The notes below the pieces were generated by a model that did not search any database, had not been told where the DNA came from, and saw only the letters and a list, made by a program, of their open reading frames with translations. DNA of 64,000 nt from Paracoccus sp. S3-43. GTDB lineage: Bacteria > Pseudomonadota > Alphaproteobacteria > Rhodobacterales > Rhodobacteraceae. The stretch spans positions 124,001 through 188,000 of the forward strand of contig NZ_CP119082.1 of assembly GCF_029027965.1 (NCBI RefSeq), given 5' to 3'. The stretch's first letter is position 1. Each line of letters starts with the position of its first letter. A program made the position numbers and the translations under genes. Shown piece after piece: positions 28,340 through 37,847 of the stretch.

Positions 28340-28362
28340 GCGGGCGGGACTGCCCCGCCCGC
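28340..28362 (-). promoter_or_regulatory. Intercistronic stem-loop after the binding-protein gene
   Basis: GCGGGCGGG (28340-28348) and CCCGCCCGC (28354-28362) form a perfect 9-bp GC stem with a 5-nt loop between the binding-protein and first permease genes. No T run follows on the minus strand. Such stems typically protect the upstream mRNA or partly stop transcription so that the binding protein is made in excess of the permeases. Confidence 0.6.
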
Positions 28363-28371
28363 GCAACAGGG

Positions 28372-29190
28372 TCAGTTGATCGGCACTTCGCGCGGCAGTT
28401 CGGAATAGATGCCCAGCCATTTTTCATAGATCGCCTTGAGGCGGCCGTCATCGGCCATCTTCAGCATGGCGTCGTTGATGGCCTGCGCCAGCGTCGCGCT
28501 GTTTTCGTCCTTGCGCAGCACCCAGGCGAAGTATTTGGGTTCGCCGAACTGCGCCGGTTCGAACAACGCGAAGGTTTCGGGCCGCGACTTGACCAGATAG
28601 GTCAGGTTCGGCAGCGATCCCGCCACCGCGTCCAGCCGCCCGGTCGCCAGATCCGCATAGGCTTCGTCGGTGGTGCCGTATTCCTTGATCGTCACGTCGC
28701 CCAGCGTCTCGCCGAAGGACTCAAGCTGCTTGAACTGCGCGGTGCCCTGCTGGACACCCACGGTCTTGCCCTTGATGTCCTCGGGTTTGGTCATGTCGTC
28801 ATTGCCCGCCGCCTTGACCAGCGACACGGTGGCGTCGGCGATGGGCAGGGTAAAGGTATAACGCTCCAGCCGTTCGGGGGTGATGGTGACGGGGGCGATC
28901 ACGATGTCGAACTTGCCGACCTCGAGGCCGGGCAGTTCGGCGGTCCAGGGAATGTCCTGGTAGACGGGTTCGACGCCCAGTTCCTTGGCAACCTCGTCGA
29001 ACAGATCCTTGGTCACGCCCTCGTAGGTGCCGTTGTTCACCATGTCGAAGGGGGCGTAATGCATGTCGGTCGCGGTGACGATCTTGCCCGCCGCCTTGAT
29101 GTCGGCCAACTGGTCCGCCGCCGCGACGGTGCCGAAGCCCAGCGTGGCGAGGCCCAGAAGCGCGGCGCGGATGGTGGTGTGGATGGTCAT
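28372..29190 (-). CDS. Periplasmic amino acid-binding protein of the hut-linked ABC importer
   Basis: A 272-residue family 3 solute-binding protein with a Sec signal peptide ending near GTVAAADQ (residue 23). The core has VTATDMHYAPFDMVN near the first strand and the TFTLPIADATVSLVKA hinge. ATG 29190 has an AAGGAG ribosome site. It lies 94 bp after hutU on the same strand. The interval carries a strong stem-loop and a CAA-repeat leader, both favouring high synthesis. Family 3 proteins bind polar or basic amino acids; the location suggests histidine, urocanate or a related compound. Confidence 0.86.
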   Translation of the reverse strand: MTIHTTIRAALLGLATLGFGTVAAADQLADIKAAGKIVTATDMHYAPFDMVNNGTYEGVTKDLFDEVAKELGVEPVYQDIPWTAELPGLEVGKFDIVIAPVTITPERLERYTFTLPIADATVSLVKAAGNDDMTKPEDIKGKTVGVQQGTAQFKQLESFGETLGDVTIKEYGTTDEAYADLATGRLDAVAGSLPNLTYLVKSRPETFALFEPAQFGEPKYFAWVLRKDENSATLAQAINDAMLKMADDGRLKAIYEKWLGIYSELPREVPIN

Positions 29191-29228
29191 GGGTTCACTC
29201 CTTGTTGCAGGTTCTTGGTTGTGGGTTC

Positions 29229-29243
29229 TTGTTGTTGTTGTTG
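29229..29243 (-). repeat. (CAA)5 repeat in the leader of the binding-protein gene
   Basis: On the minus strand the leader reads AAAAA followed by five CAA units (TTG five times on the plus strand, 29229-29243). The whole stretch from the stem-loop to the ribosome site is poor in G and should stay unfolded, like known translation-enhancing CAA leaders. Confidence 0.65.
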
Positions 29244-29252
29244 TTTTTCCGG

Positions 29253-29279
29253 GGCGCCGCAATCCGGTCCTGCGGCGCC
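29253..29279 (-). promoter_or_regulatory. Stem-loop between hutU and the binding-protein gene
   Basis: GGCGCCGCA (29253-29261) and TGCGGCGCC (29271-29279) pair over 9 bp with a 9-nt loop, just after the hutU stop. On the minus strand it is followed by an A-rich, not U-rich, stretch, so it looks like an mRNA processing or stability element rather than an intrinsic terminator. Confidence 0.55.
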
Positions 29280-29284
29280 TCTTG

Positions 29285-30964
29285 TCACAGGATCGCAGGC
29301 AGGTTCAGCCCGTGTTCGCGCGCGCAGTCAACCGCGATGTCGTAACCGGCGTCGGCGTGGCGCATCACGCCCGTGGCCGGGTCGTTCCACAAGACCCGTT
29401 CGATGCGGCGGTCGGCGTCCTCGGTCCCGTCGCAGCAGATCACCATGCCTGAATGCTGCGAAAATCCCATGCCGACGCCCCCGCCGTGATGCAGGCTGAC
29501 CCAGGTCGCGCCGGACGCCGTGTTCAGCAGCGCGTTCAGCAGCGGCCAGTCCGACACGGCGTCCGACCCGTCCTTCATCGCCTCGGTTTCCCGGTTGGGG
29601 CTGGCGACGCTGCCCGAATCCAGGTGGTCGCGGCCGATCACGACCGGGGCCTTCAACTCGCCGTTCCGCACCATCTCGTTGATGGCAAGGCCTGCGCGGT
29701 GGCGGTCGCCCAGGCCGATCCACATGATCCGGGCGGGCAGGCCCTGGAAGGCGATGCGGTCGCGGGCCATGTCCAGCCAGTTGTGAAGATGCGCATTGTC
29801 GGGGAACAGTTCCTTCATCCTGGCATCGGTCCTGTAGATGTCCTCGGGGTCGCCCGACAGCGCGGCCCAGCGGAACGGGCCGATGCCCCGGCAGAACAGC
29901 GGGCGGATATAGGCGGGCACGAAGCCGGGAAAGGCGAAGGCGTTTTCCAGCCCTTCCTCCAACGCCACCTGGCGGATGTTGTTGCCGTAATCCAGCACCG
30001 GCACGCCGGCGTTCCAGAAATCCACCATGGCCGCGACATGGGTCTTCATGCTGGCGCGGGCGGCCTGTTCGACGGCCTTGGGGTCCGTTTCCTGCCGGGC
30101 GCGCCATTCGGAAACGGACCAGCCCAGCGGCAGGTATCCATGGATCGGGTCATGGGCACTGGTCTGGTCGGTGACGATGTCGGGGCGCGGCCCGCCCGCC
30201 TTCATGCGCGCCACCAGGTCCGGGAACACCTCGGCGGCGTTGCCGATCAGGGCCACGGATTTTGCCTCGCCGGCCTTGGTCCACTGGTCGATCAGCGCAA
30301 GCGCCTCGTCCAGCGTATGGGCCTTTTCGTCGCAATAGCGGGTGCGGATGCGGAAATCGGCCCGCGTCTCGTCGCATTCGACGGCAAGGCAGCAGGCCCC
30401 GGCCATCACGGCGGCCAGGGGCTGCGCGCCGCCCATGCCGCCCAGGCCTGCGGTCAGGATCCATTTGCCGCGAAGATCGCCGCCGTAATGCTGGCGTCCG
30501 GCCTCGGCAAAGGTCTCATAGGTGCCCTGGACGATCCCTTGCGTGCCGATATAGATCCACGACCCGGCGGTCATCTGGCCATACATCGCCAGTCCCTTGC
30601 GGTCCAATTCGTTGAAATGATCCCAGGTCGCCCAATGCGGCACCAGGTTGGAATTGGCGATCAGCACGCGCGGCGCGTCCTTGTGGGTGCGGAACACGCC
30701 CACCGGCTTGCCCGACTGGACCAGCAGGGTCTGGTCATCCTCAAGTTCCCGCAGGCTGGCAACGATCCGGTCGAAATCCTCCCAGGTGCGGGCGGCGCGG
30801 CCGATGCCGCCATAGACCACCAGCTCGTGCGGGTTTTCCGCCACGTCGGGATGGAGGTTGTTCATCAGCATCCGCAAGGGCGCCTCGGTCAGCCAGCTTT
30901 TCGCGCTGATCTGGGTGCCGGTGGCGGGATAGATGTCGCGGATGTTGTGGCGGGGGTTGGTCAT
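29285..30964 (-). CDS. hutU: Urocanate hydratase HutU
   Basis: A 559-residue urocanase, which hydrates urocanate to 4-imidazolone-5-propionate using tightly bound NAD+. The sequence matches the family along its whole length: [15 protein letters not shown] near residue 50, the NAD-binding [17 protein letters not shown], the [13 protein letters not shown] region and the [16 protein letters not shown] end. Typical length is about 555 residues. The ATG at 30964 is 2 bp after the hutG stop. Second enzyme of histidine breakdown. Confidence 0.97.
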   Translation of the reverse strand: MTNPRHNIRDIYPATGTQISAKSWLTEAPLRMLMNNLHPDVAENPHELVVYGGIGRAARTWEDFDRIVASLRELEDDQTLLVQSGKPVGVFRTHKDAPRVLIANSNLVPHWATWDHFNELDRKGLAMYGQMTAGSWIYIGTQGIVQGTYETFAEAGRQHYGGDLRGKWILTAGLGGMGGAQPLAAVMAGACCLAVECDETRADFRIRTRYCDEKAHTLDEALALIDQWTKAGEAKSVALIGNAAEVFPDLVARMKAGGPRPDIVTDQTSAHDPIHGYLPLGWSVSEWRARQETDPKAVEQAARASMKTHVAAMVDFWNAGVPVLDYGNNIRQVALEEGLENAFAFPGFVPAYIRPLFCRGIGPFRWAALSGDPEDIYRTDARMKELFPDNAHLHNWLDMARDRIAFQGLPARIMWIGLGDRHRAGLAINEMVRNGELKAPVVIGRDHLDSGSVASPNRETEAMKDGSDAVSDWPLLNALLNTASGATWVSLHHGGGVGMGFSQHSGMVICCDGTEDADRRIERVLWNDPATGVMRHADAGYDIAVDCAREHGLNLPAIL

Positions 30965-30966
30965 GG

Positions 30967-31758
30967 TCAACCTTTCAGATCGGGGGCCAGATCGGCCAGG
31001 GTTCGCAGGATGCCGGCCAAGACCGGCCGCAAGGCGGCGGTTTTGGCATCGTCCAGTGCAAAAGGCGGGGCCTCGGCGGCAAGATGGGTGGATTGCGCCA
31101 GCTCCATCTGGATGGCATGGACCCCGTCCCGCGGGCGGCCGTAATGGCGGGTGGTCCAGCCGCCCTTGAAGCGGCCGTTGACCGCCATCGTCCGTCCGGT
31201 GGCGCGGCAGAGGGTTTCGCTTGCCGCCTGGATGCGCGGGTCGCAACTGGTGCCGTCGGCAGTGCCGATGTTGAAATCGGGCAGGGTGCCGTCGAACAGG
31301 AACGGGATATGACTGCGGATCGAGTGGCAGTCGTAGAGGATCGCCACCCCGTGCCGGGCGCGAACCCGGTCGATCTGCGCGGACAGGGCGGCGTGATAGG
31401 GGGCGTGGAAGCGTTGGGTGCGATCAGCGATGTCGCTGGCGTCAGGCTCGTCGGTCCAGATCGGCGCGCCGTCGAAATCGGTCAGGGGCACAAGGCCGGT
31501 GGTGTTCTGGCCGGGATAAAGGCTGGCATTGTCCGGCCCGCGATTGGCATCGACGACATAGCGGTGGAATGTCGCCCGCACGGTTGTCGCGCCGGGCAGC
31601 AACCCGGCGTAGAGGCGGTGGATATGCCAGTCGGTATCCGCCAGATCCCGGCCACGCGCGTTCAGCGCAGCGCGGATGTCGTCGGGCAGCCATGTTCCCG
31701 TATGCGGCAGGCCCAGGATGACGGGGCTGTCGCCTTCGCTGACCTCGACCGGGGTCAT
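30967..31758 (-). CDS. hutG: N-formylglutamate deformylase HutG
   Basis: A 263-residue N-formylglutamate amidohydrolase, which gives glutamate and formate. The motifs [31 protein letters not shown] and [15 protein letters not shown] mark the family and its metal site. The start at 31758 overlaps the hutH stop (ATGA). Its presence with a separate HutF shows the formimidoylglutamate deiminase route rather than direct formamide release. Confidence 0.94.
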   Translation of the reverse strand: MTPVEVSEGDSPVILGLPHTGTWLPDDIRAALNARGRDLADTDWHIHRLYAGLLPGATTVRATFHRYVVDANRGPDNASLYPGQNTTGLVPLTDFDGAPIWTDEPDASDIADRTQRFHAPYHAALSAQIDRVRARHGVAILYDCHSIRSHIPFLFDGTLPDFNIGTADGTSCDPRIQAASETLCRATGRTMAVNGRFKGGWTTRHYGRPRDGVHAIQMELAQSTHLAAEAPPFALDDAKTAALRPVLAGILRTLADLAPDLKG

Positions 31759-33296
31759 GGCCGGACCTCGGCCAGCAGGTCGGCGGGGACCGCGCGGGTC
31801 AGCACACCCTCGCGGACAAGGCGCGCGGCCTCGACCAGGTCGGGGGCCAGGTAGCGGTCCTGCTCCAGCGGCGGGACGGTTTTGCGCAGGGTGGCGATCA
31901 CCGCTTGCAGCGGGGCGGATGTCGCCAAGGGCGCCCGGAACTCGACCCCGGCCGTGGCGCAGATCGCCTCGATCCCCAGGATCTGCGACAGGTTGGCGTT
32001 CATCCGCTTCAGCCGCCGCGCGCCATGAGCGGCCATGCTGACGTGGTCTTCCTGGTTGGCGCTGGTGGGCGTCGAATCCGTGCTGCACGGCGTCGCCAGA
32101 TGCTTGTTCTCGCTCATCAGGGCGGCACTGGTGACTTCGGCGATCATCAGCCCGCTATTCAGCCCCGGATCCGGCGTCAGGAACGGCGGCAGGTCGTGGG
32201 ACAGCGCCGGATCCACCATCAGCGCGATGCGCCGCTGCGCGATGGCGCCCATTTCGGCGATGGCCAGGGCGATCTGGTCGGCGGCGAAGGCCACGGGTTC
32301 CGCATGGAAGTTCCCGCCCGAGACGATGCGGTCGGCGCCCACCAGGACCAGCGGGTTGTCGGTCGCGGCGTTCGATTCGATCTCCAGCGTGCGGGCGGTC
32401 TGCCACAACAGGTCGATGCAGGCGCCGGTGACTTGCGGCTGGCAGCGGATGCAATAGGGATCCTGCACGCGGGCGTCCCCTTGGCGGTGGCTTTCGCGGA
32501 TCGCGCTGTCCTCCATCAGCGCCCGGATCGCGCGGGCCGCAACGATCTGGCCGTGATGGCCGCGCAGGGTGTGGATTTCCTCCAGGAAGGGCGCGGTCGA
32601 TCCCATGATGGCGTCGGTGGACAGGGCCGAGGTCACCAGGGCCGCGCGGGCCGAGGCGAAGGCCTCGAACAGCCCGGCAAGTGCGAAGGCGGTCGAGACC
32701 TGCGTGCCGTTGATCAGCGCCAGTCCTTCCTTGGCGGCCAGGACCAGGGGGCGAAGGCCCGCGGCCCGCAATGCCTCGGCCCCCGGCATGTCGCGGCCCT
32801 GCCAGACTGCCCGGCCCTCGCCCAACATGACGGCGGCCATATGCGCCAGCGGCGCCAGGTCGCCCGAGGCTCCGACCGACCCTTGCGCCGGGACGACCGG
32901 CAGGACGCCCCGCGCCAGCATGTCTTCCAGCAGCGAGATCACCTCGGGTCGGACGCCGGATGCGCCCCGGCCCAGGGACAACAGCTTCAGGACCAGGATC
33001 AGCCGCACGGTTTCCGGCTCGACCGGTTCGCCCACGCCGCAGCAATGGGACAGGATCAGGTTGCGTTGCAGGGTCGCGGTGTCAGTGGCGGCGATCTTGA
33101 TCGAGGCCAGCTTGCCGAAGCCGGTGTTGACGCCATAGACTGGCTCTTCCCCTTCCGCCGCGCGGGCGATGCGGGCGGCGGAGGCGGCGATGCCGTCCCG
33201 CGCGCTGCCCGACAGCCGCACGGCCACCCCCTGCCGCCAGACCTGTTCCAGTTGCGCAAGCGTGGTTTCCCCGGGGGTCAGGATCAGTTCAGACAA
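31755..33296 (-). CDS. hutH: Histidine ammonia-lyase HutH, probable TTG start
   Basis: Converts histidine to urocanate and ammonia. The MIO cofactor triad Ala-Ser-Gly is at residues 143-145 ([15 protein letters not shown]), and YGVNTGFG carries the catalytic tyrosine. No ATG lies at the expected position; a TTG at 33296 has a GGAGG ribosome site five bases upstream and gives [10 protein letters not shown], the normal N-terminus of the family, and 513 residues. The nearest in-frame ATG (33320) would add eight residues with a worse ribosome site. The start overlaps the hutI end by 8 bp. Confidence 0.95.
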   Translation of the reverse strand: MSELILTPGETTLAQLEQVWRQGVAVRLSGSARDGIAASAARIARAAEGEEPVYGVNTGFGKLASIKIAATDTATLQRNLILSHCCGVGEPVEPETVRLILVLKLLSLGRGASGVRPEVISLLEDMLARGVLPVVPAQGSVGASGDLAPLAHMAAVMLGEGRAVWQGRDMPGAEALRAAGLRPLVLAAKEGLALINGTQVSTAFALAGLFEAFASARAALVTSALSTDAIMGSTAPFLEEIHTLRGHHGQIVAARAIRALMEDSAIRESHRQGDARVQDPYCIRCQPQVTGACIDLLWQTARTLEIESNAATDNPLVLVGADRIVSGGNFHAEPVAFAADQIALAIAEMGAIAQRRIALMVDPALSHDLPPFLTPDPGLNSGLMIAEVTSAALMSENKHLATPCSTDSTPTSANQEDHVSMAAHGARRLKRMNANLSQILGIEAICATAGVEFRAPLATSAPLQAVIATLRKTVPPLEQDRYLAPDLVEAARLVREGVLTRAVPADLLAEVRP

Positions 33297-34491
33297 ATTC
33301 GCCTCCGACGATGCGGGCATGAAGGGGGTTGAAGCCGATGCGATAGGACAGTTCGGCCGGATGGGCGATGTCCCAGACCGCCAGATCGGCGCGCAGGCCC
33401 GGCGCGATGGCGCCCCGGTCGGACAGGCCAAGGGCGCGGGCGGCATTCAGGGTGACGCCCGCCAGGCATTCCGACGGCGTCATGCGAAACAGCGTCGCGC
33501 CCATGCTCATCACCAGCAGCAGCGATGTCAGGGGCGAGGTGCCGGGGTTGCAATCGGTGGCCAGGGCGATAGGCACGCCCGCATCCCGCAGCGCCTGGAT
33601 CGGCGGCAGCTTCGTTTCGCGCAGCGTATAGAAGGCGCCGGGCAGCAGGACGGCCACGGTGCCCGCCTGGGCCATCGCCGCGATGCCGTCGTCGCTCAGA
33701 TATTCCAGATGATCGGCCGAGATCGCCCCATGCCGCGCCGCCAAGGCCGCCCCGCCCAGGTCCGACAGCTGTTCCGCGTGCAGCTTGACCGGCAGGCCCA
33801 GGGACGCGGCGTGGACGAAAACCCGGCCCATCTCGTCCGGGGAAAAGGCGATTCCTTCGCAGAAACCGTCCACCGCGTCGATCAGCCCTTCGGCATGGGC
33901 GCGGTCCATCCCGGCAATGACTACATCTCGCAGATAGCCCGCGCTGTCATCCGCGTATTCGGGGGGCAGGGCATGGGCCGCCAGCCAGGTCGTGCGCACC
34001 GTCACGCGGCGAACCTGGCCGATCCGGCGGGCGACGCGCAGCATCTTCAGTTCGGTTTCGATGTTCAGCCCATAGCCGGACTTGATTTCCAGGGTGGTCA
34101 AACCCTCGGCCAGCAGGGCATCGACGCGGGGCAGCGCGGATGCCAGCAACTGATCCGGGGTCGCCGCGCGAGTGGCGCGGACGCTGGACAGGATGCCGCC
34201 GCCGGCGCGGGCGATGTCTTCATAGCTGGCACCCTCCAGCCGCATCTCGAATTCGCGGGCGCGGTCGCCGCCAAAGACCACATGGGTGTGGCAGTCGATC
34301 AGGCCGGGGGTGACGACCCGGCCGCCCAGATCGCGGCGGGGCGCGTTTGCGTATTCGTCCGGCAGGTCGGCGGTGCCGCCGATCCAGGCGATCCGTTCGC
34401 CCTCGGTCACGATGACGGAGGGGTCGGACAGGGCGGATTGACCCGATTCGGGGGCAATGCCGGCCAGTCTGACATTGCTGAGGATCTGCAT
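33289..34491 (-). CDS. hutI: Imidazolonepropionase HutI
   Basis: A 400-residue metal-dependent amidohydrolase that opens imidazolonepropionate to N-formimidoyl-L-glutamate. The zinc motif [15 protein letters not shown] has H68 and H70; later histidines and the [12 protein letters not shown] segment with the active-site aspartate are intact. ATG 34491 gives normal length (about 405 in relatives). It is first in the minus-strand hutIHGU series and divergent from hutF, with two operator-like palindromes between. Confidence 0.95.
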   Translation of the reverse strand: MQILSNVRLAGIAPESGQSALSDPSVIVTEGERIAWIGGTADLPDEYANAPRRDLGGRVVTPGLIDCHTHVVFGGDRAREFEMRLEGASYEDIARAGGGILSSVRATRAATPDQLLASALPRVDALLAEGLTTLEIKSGYGLNIETELKMLRVARRIGQVRRVTVRTTWLAAHALPPEYADDSAGYLRDVVIAGMDRAHAEGLIDAVDGFCEGIAFSPDEMGRVFVHAASLGLPVKLHAEQLSDLGGAALAARHGAISADHLEYLSDDGIAAMAQAGTVAVLLPGAFYTLRETKLPPIQALRDAGVPIALATDCNPGTSPLTSLLLVMSMGATLFRMTPSECLAGVTLNAARALGLSDRGAIAPGLRADLAVWDIAHPAELSYRIGFNPLHARIVGGEFV

Positions 34492-34524
34492 CTGACCATC
34501 ACCCTCATTTGCGCTTGCTGTTTC

Positions 34525-34538
34525 TATGTTTAAACATA
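34525..34538. promoter_or_regulatory. HutC operator candidate, perfect palindrome
   Basis: TATGTTTAAACATA is a perfect 14-bp palindrome, 33 bp upstream of the hutI start, in an AT-rich divergent promoter region. A second, imperfect copy lies 23 bp (centre to centre) to the right. Confidence 0.7.
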
Positions 34539-34547
34539 TATTCTGTC

Positions 34548-34561
34548 TATGTCTAAACTTA
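34548..34561. promoter_or_regulatory. HutC operator candidate, second copy
   Basis: TATGTCTAAACTTA matches the perfect palindrome at 34525 in 12 of 14 positions. It lies 37 bp upstream of the hutF start. Two sites about two helical turns apart suit cooperative binding of a dimeric GntR/HutC protein to both promoters. Confidence 0.65.
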
Positions 34562-34598
34562 TTTTGCGTCAAACGAAAATGACCCAGGCAGGGGCGAG

Positions 34599-35963
34599 AT
34601 GACGATTCTATGGGCGGAACGGGCCTTGCTGCCCGAAGGATGGGCGGAACATGTCCGGGTCGAGATCGGTCCCGACGGGCGGATCATGCAGGTCCGGGCG
34701 GGTGCGGATCCTGAAGGCCAGCGGGTCGGCCTGCTGCTGCCGGCGATGGCGAACCTGCATTCCCATGCCTTCCAGCGGGCCATGGCGGGCCTGTCCGAAT
34801 CGCGCGGCCCGCATCCGCGCGACACCTTCTGGACCTGGCGGCAGATCATGTTTCGCTTTCTGGACCATCTGACGCCCGATGACGTCGAATCCATTGCCGC
34901 CCTTGTGCAGATGGAGATGCTGGAGGCCGGTTACGCCACCAATGTCGAATTCCATTACCTGCACCACCAGCCGGGAGGCGTCCCCTATGCCGACCTTGCG
35001 GAAATGTCCGAGCGCATCGCCGCGGCCGCCGCCCGGACCGGGATCGGGCTGACGTTGCTGCCGGTGCATTACCAGTTCGGCGGCTGCGACGGCCGCCCGC
35101 TGGGTCCGGGCCAGGCGCGCTTTGGCACCGATCCCGACCTGTTCGTCCGGTTGCTGGACGCGGCCGAAGGCGCGCTTCGCCACCTGCCGGCCGATGCGGA
35201 GATCGGCGTGGCGCCCCATTCGCTGCGCGCCGTCAGCCCCGACGCGCTGCGCCTGTGCGCGACCCTGCGACCGGGGCGCCCGCTGCACATGCATCTGGCC
35301 GAACAGATCCCCGAAATCGAGGAGGTCCAGGCCGCCCGTGGCCTGCGCCCGGTCGAATGGCTGCTGGACAACTGCAACCCGGACCGCCGCTGGACGCTGA
35401 TCCACCTGACCCACATGACCCCGGATGAGACCCGCCGTCTTGCCGCGACCGGGGCCGTGGCGGGCCTGTGTCCCATTACCGAGGCCAGCCTGGGCGACGG
35501 CATCTTCAACGGCACGATCTGGCGGAATGCAGGCGGACGAATGGGGTTCGGGTCCGACAGCAATATCCGCATTTCGCTGGCCGAGGAACTGCGCGGCCTG
35601 GAATACAGCCAGCGTCTGCGCGACACCGCCCGCGCGATCCTCGCTGAACCCGCGCGGTCCACGGGCCGGGTGCTTTACGATGCCGGGCTTGACGGCGGGG
35701 CCACGGCGGCGGGCCGCGACACGGGCGCGATCCGCCATGGCTTGTGGGCCGACCTGTGCGCCCTGGCCCTCGACACGCCGGTCATGGCGGGGCGCCAGGG
35801 CGACCAGTTGCTGGACAGCCTGATCTTCGCGGGGGGCGACGGGCTGATCCGCGATGTCTGGGCCGCCGGGCGCCATGTGGTCCGGGACGGCAGGCATCAG
35901 GACCGCGACCGGATCGCCGCCGACTATCTGGCCTGCATCACCAGCTTGCAGGAGCGGATGTGA
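34599..35963 (+). CDS. hutF: Formimidoylglutamate deiminase HutF
   Basis: A 454-residue amidohydrolase-superfamily enzyme, which removes ammonia from N-formimidoylglutamate to give N-formylglutamate for HutG. The metal-binding [10 protein letters not shown] has H54 and H56; further motifs are [13 protein letters not shown] and [15 protein letters not shown] with the catalytic aspartate. Length is typical. Its stop overlaps the hutC start (GTGA). Confidence 0.93.
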   Translation: MTILWAERALLPEGWAEHVRVEIGPDGRIMQVRAGADPEGQRVGLLLPAMANLHSHAFQRAMAGLSESRGPHPRDTFWTWRQIMFRFLDHLTPDDVESIAALVQMEMLEAGYATNVEFHYLHHQPGGVPYADLAEMSERIAAAAARTGIGLTLLPVHYQFGGCDGRPLGPGQARFGTDPDLFVRLLDAAEGALRHLPADAEIGVAPHSLRAVSPDALRLCATLRPGRPLHMHLAEQIPEIEEVQAARGLRPVEWLLDNCNPDRRWTLIHLTHMTPDETRRLAATGAVAGLCPITEASLGDGIFNGTIWRNAGGRMGFGSDSNIRISLAEELRGLEYSQRLRDTARAILAEPARSTGRVLYDAGLDGGATAAGRDTGAIRHGLWADLCALALDTPVMAGRQGDQLLDSLIFAGGDGLIRDVWAAGRHVVRDGRHQDRDRIAADYLACITSLQERM

Positions 35964-36673
35964 ACATCAAGACCACGGCCCCCGGCCTGCCCAAGGCGCA
36001 ACTGATCGCGTCCGAGGTGCGGCGCCGGATCATCGACCGCGAATGGCGTCAGGGCGACCGCATCCCGGACGAGGCCGACCTGGCCGTCGAATTCGGCGCC
36101 GCGCGGGCCACCGTGAACAAGGCATTGCAGGTGCTGGCCGACGAGGGCCTGCTGGACCGCCGCCGCCGCGCGGGCACCCGCGTTGCCGTGGACCCGGTCC
36201 GCAAGGCGGTCCTGACGATCCCCATCGTGCGCGAACAGATCGAAAGCGCGGGCATGGCCTATAGCCACCGCATCATCGCCCTGCGCCGCAGCCCCTTGCC
36301 CGAAGCCGTTGCCCGCCGCCTTGGCGTCAGGACCGACACGCGGATGATCCATCTGCGCGCGGTCCATTATGGCGACGGAGTCCCGTTCCAGTATGAGGAC
36401 CGCTGGATCAACCCCCAGGCCGTGCACGGAATGGACAGCGTGGATTTCCGCCATGCCAACGCGAACGAATGGCTGGTCCGCAACGCCCCCTATTCCCGCG
36501 CCGACGTGACCTTTTCGGCGGCCAATGCCGATGCGCGCGATGCCCGGATGTTGCAGACCCGGGTCGGTCAGGCGCTGCTGGTGCTGCACCGGTCCACCTG
36601 GAACGAGGATCACCCCATCACCACCGTCCGCATCGCCTGCCGCCCCGGCCATCAGATCGGCACCAGCAGTTAG
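35960..36673 (+). CDS. hutC: Histidine utilisation repressor HutC (GntR family), GTG start
   Basis: A 237-residue GntR/HutC regulator: winged helix at residues about 8-75 (IPDEADLAVEFGAARATVNKAL) and a C-terminal UTRA ligand domain (LRAVHYGDGVPFQYEDRWIN). The start is a GTG at 35960 overlapping the hutF stop, with GGAG five bases upstream. HutC of other bacteria represses hut genes and is released by urocanate; the same role is expected here, acting at the palindromes 34525-34561. Confidence 0.92.
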   Translation: MNIKTTAPGLPKAQLIASEVRRRIIDREWRQGDRIPDEADLAVEFGAARATVNKALQVLADEGLLDRRRRAGTRVAVDPVRKAVLTIPIVREQIESAGMAYSHRIIALRRSPLPEAVARRLGVRTDTRMIHLRAVHYGDGVPFQYEDRWINPQAVHGMDSVDFRHANANEWLVRNAPYSRADVTFSAANADARDARMLQTRVGQALLVLHRSTWNEDHPITTVRIACRPGHQIGTSS

Positions 36674-36689
36674 GGGCTGGCCCCGCGTC

Positions 36690-37124
36690 AGGGTTTCGAA
36701 ACACCGCGCAGGCCGGGGTGGTCAGCGCGCCATCGACAAGCTCAAGCTGCCGGTTCGTCAAGGCGGCAAGCGTCGGATCGTGGGTGACGGCGATGACCGT
36801 CTTGCCTTCAGTCCGTGACAGGGATTGCAGGATCGCGAACACCAGGCCCGCGAAGGCCCCGTCAGGGCCACGAATTCACCTGCCCCGACCCGCAGCTTAA
36901 CGTCGCGCACCAGCGTCACCGGAACCACCGACGGCAGGGTGCGGATCAGGTGATCCGCCTCGATCAGGGCCGGTGGCATCGACGATTTCGGCGGCCTTGC
37001 CGCGTTCGACCCGTGCAAGCGTCACGGCCTGCGGGCGCAGCCCCGCCGCCGCGACCAGCCCCGCCAGGCCGACGATGACCAATGCTGCAAGCACCCTGCG
37101 ACGACTGCCCAAGACCCGCGACAT
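36690..37124 (-). pseudogene. Remnant of a MacAB/DevBCA-type ABC exporter
   Basis: Two collapsed genes are visible on the minus strand. From ATG 37124 a membrane-fusion-protein N-terminus with its anchor (RRVLAALVIVGLAGLVAAAG, then LARVERGKAAEIVDATG) breaks off after about 50 residues. Just downstream, in another frame, an ATPase begins (ALIEADHLIRTLPS, then GEFVALTGPS) but loses everything from Walker A to Walker B and resumes, shifted, at FAILQSLSRTEGKTVIAVTHD, running to the LELVDGAL end. Two large deletions and a frame change rule out function. It abuts the 3' end of hutC. Confidence 0.72.
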
Positions 37125-37176
37125 CCGGTTGCTCCGCTATCCCGCCTCGGCATGCGACGACTGCCGCCAGCCTGCC

Positions 37177-37190
37177 TTGATCAGGGTCAA
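37177..37190. promoter_or_regulatory. Fnr/Crp-type box
   Basis: TTGATCAGGGTCAA matches the TTGAT-N4-ATCAA consensus except for one base. It lies 53 bp upstream of the exporter-remnant start on the minus strand and in no gene, so it is probably the old promoter control site of that broken operon. Confidence 0.45.
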
Positions 37191-37218
37191 GCGGGTCCGC
37201 GAACCGGCGGGTCATCGC

Positions 37219-37839
37219 TCAACGGCACCGGGCCGGATCGACATCCGCCGCGCGCAACCCCCATTGCGTCATCTGCGCGACCAACTGGCGCGCCGCGGCG
37301 TCGAATGCGGGGATCAGGTCGGCGGTGCGGGTGCTGGCCGCCGGAACGATCGCGGCAAAGCGGCCGCGCGATACGATCTCAGCCTCCAGTTCGCTGACCA
37401 TCTGCGCGCCGACGGTCAGCCGGACGACGGTCCCGTCCGGGGCCAGTTCCGCGTTGAAATCCTCGATCTCGCTGATCAGGGCGTAATCCCCGGAAAGGCC
37501 CAAGGGGCTGCGGCCGACATAGCCGAAGCTGCCCGTGGCGCCAAAGCTTTGCACCAGCAGGCGCTGCACCGTTTCCGGCACGGTCTCGCCCCATTGCGCA
37601 TCGGGCAGGTATTGCGTTTGCAGGGCCGAGGGGCGGATCATGATCCGGTTGCTGTCCAGGGTGCTGCGGGCCTTGGGCGGCTCGATGATCAGGTCGCCGA
37701 TGCTGGCGCGCCCGCAGCCCGTCAAGGCAGCGGGGGGGCGCAGTTCGAACACGTCCCGTTCCGGTTCGCCTTGCAGGGCGGACAAGGCGCCGCATCCTGA
37801 CAGAAGGCCAAGGGCAAGAAGGGCTGCGGACAGGCGCAT
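37219..37839 (-). CDS. ABC-type transport auxiliary lipoprotein (PqiC/Mla-associated)
   Basis: A 206-residue lipoprotein with a clear lipobox LLSGC near residue 16, so the mature protein is anchored by a lipidated cysteine. The rest fits the PqiC-like ABC transport auxiliary component family: an ELRPPAALTG strand, SNRIMIRP and the QYLPDAQWGETVPETVQRLLVQSF block. It is last in the mlaE-mlaF-mlaD operon. The ATG at 37839 has GAGG at good spacing; ATG 37851 (ATGA overlap with mlaD, four residues longer) is an alternative. It probably works with the MCE protein in lipid movement between membranes. Confidence 0.8.
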   Translation of the reverse strand: MRLSAALLALGLLSGCGALSALQGEPERDVFELRPPAALTGCGRASIGDLIIEPPKARSTLDSNRIMIRPSALQTQYLPDAQWGETVPETVQRLLVQSFGATGSFGYVGRSPLGLSGDYALISEIEDFNAELAPDGTVVRLTVGAQMVSELEAEIVSRGRFAAIVPAASTRTADLIPAFDAAARQLVAQMTQWGLRAADVDPARCR

Positions 37840-37847
37840 CGGAAACC

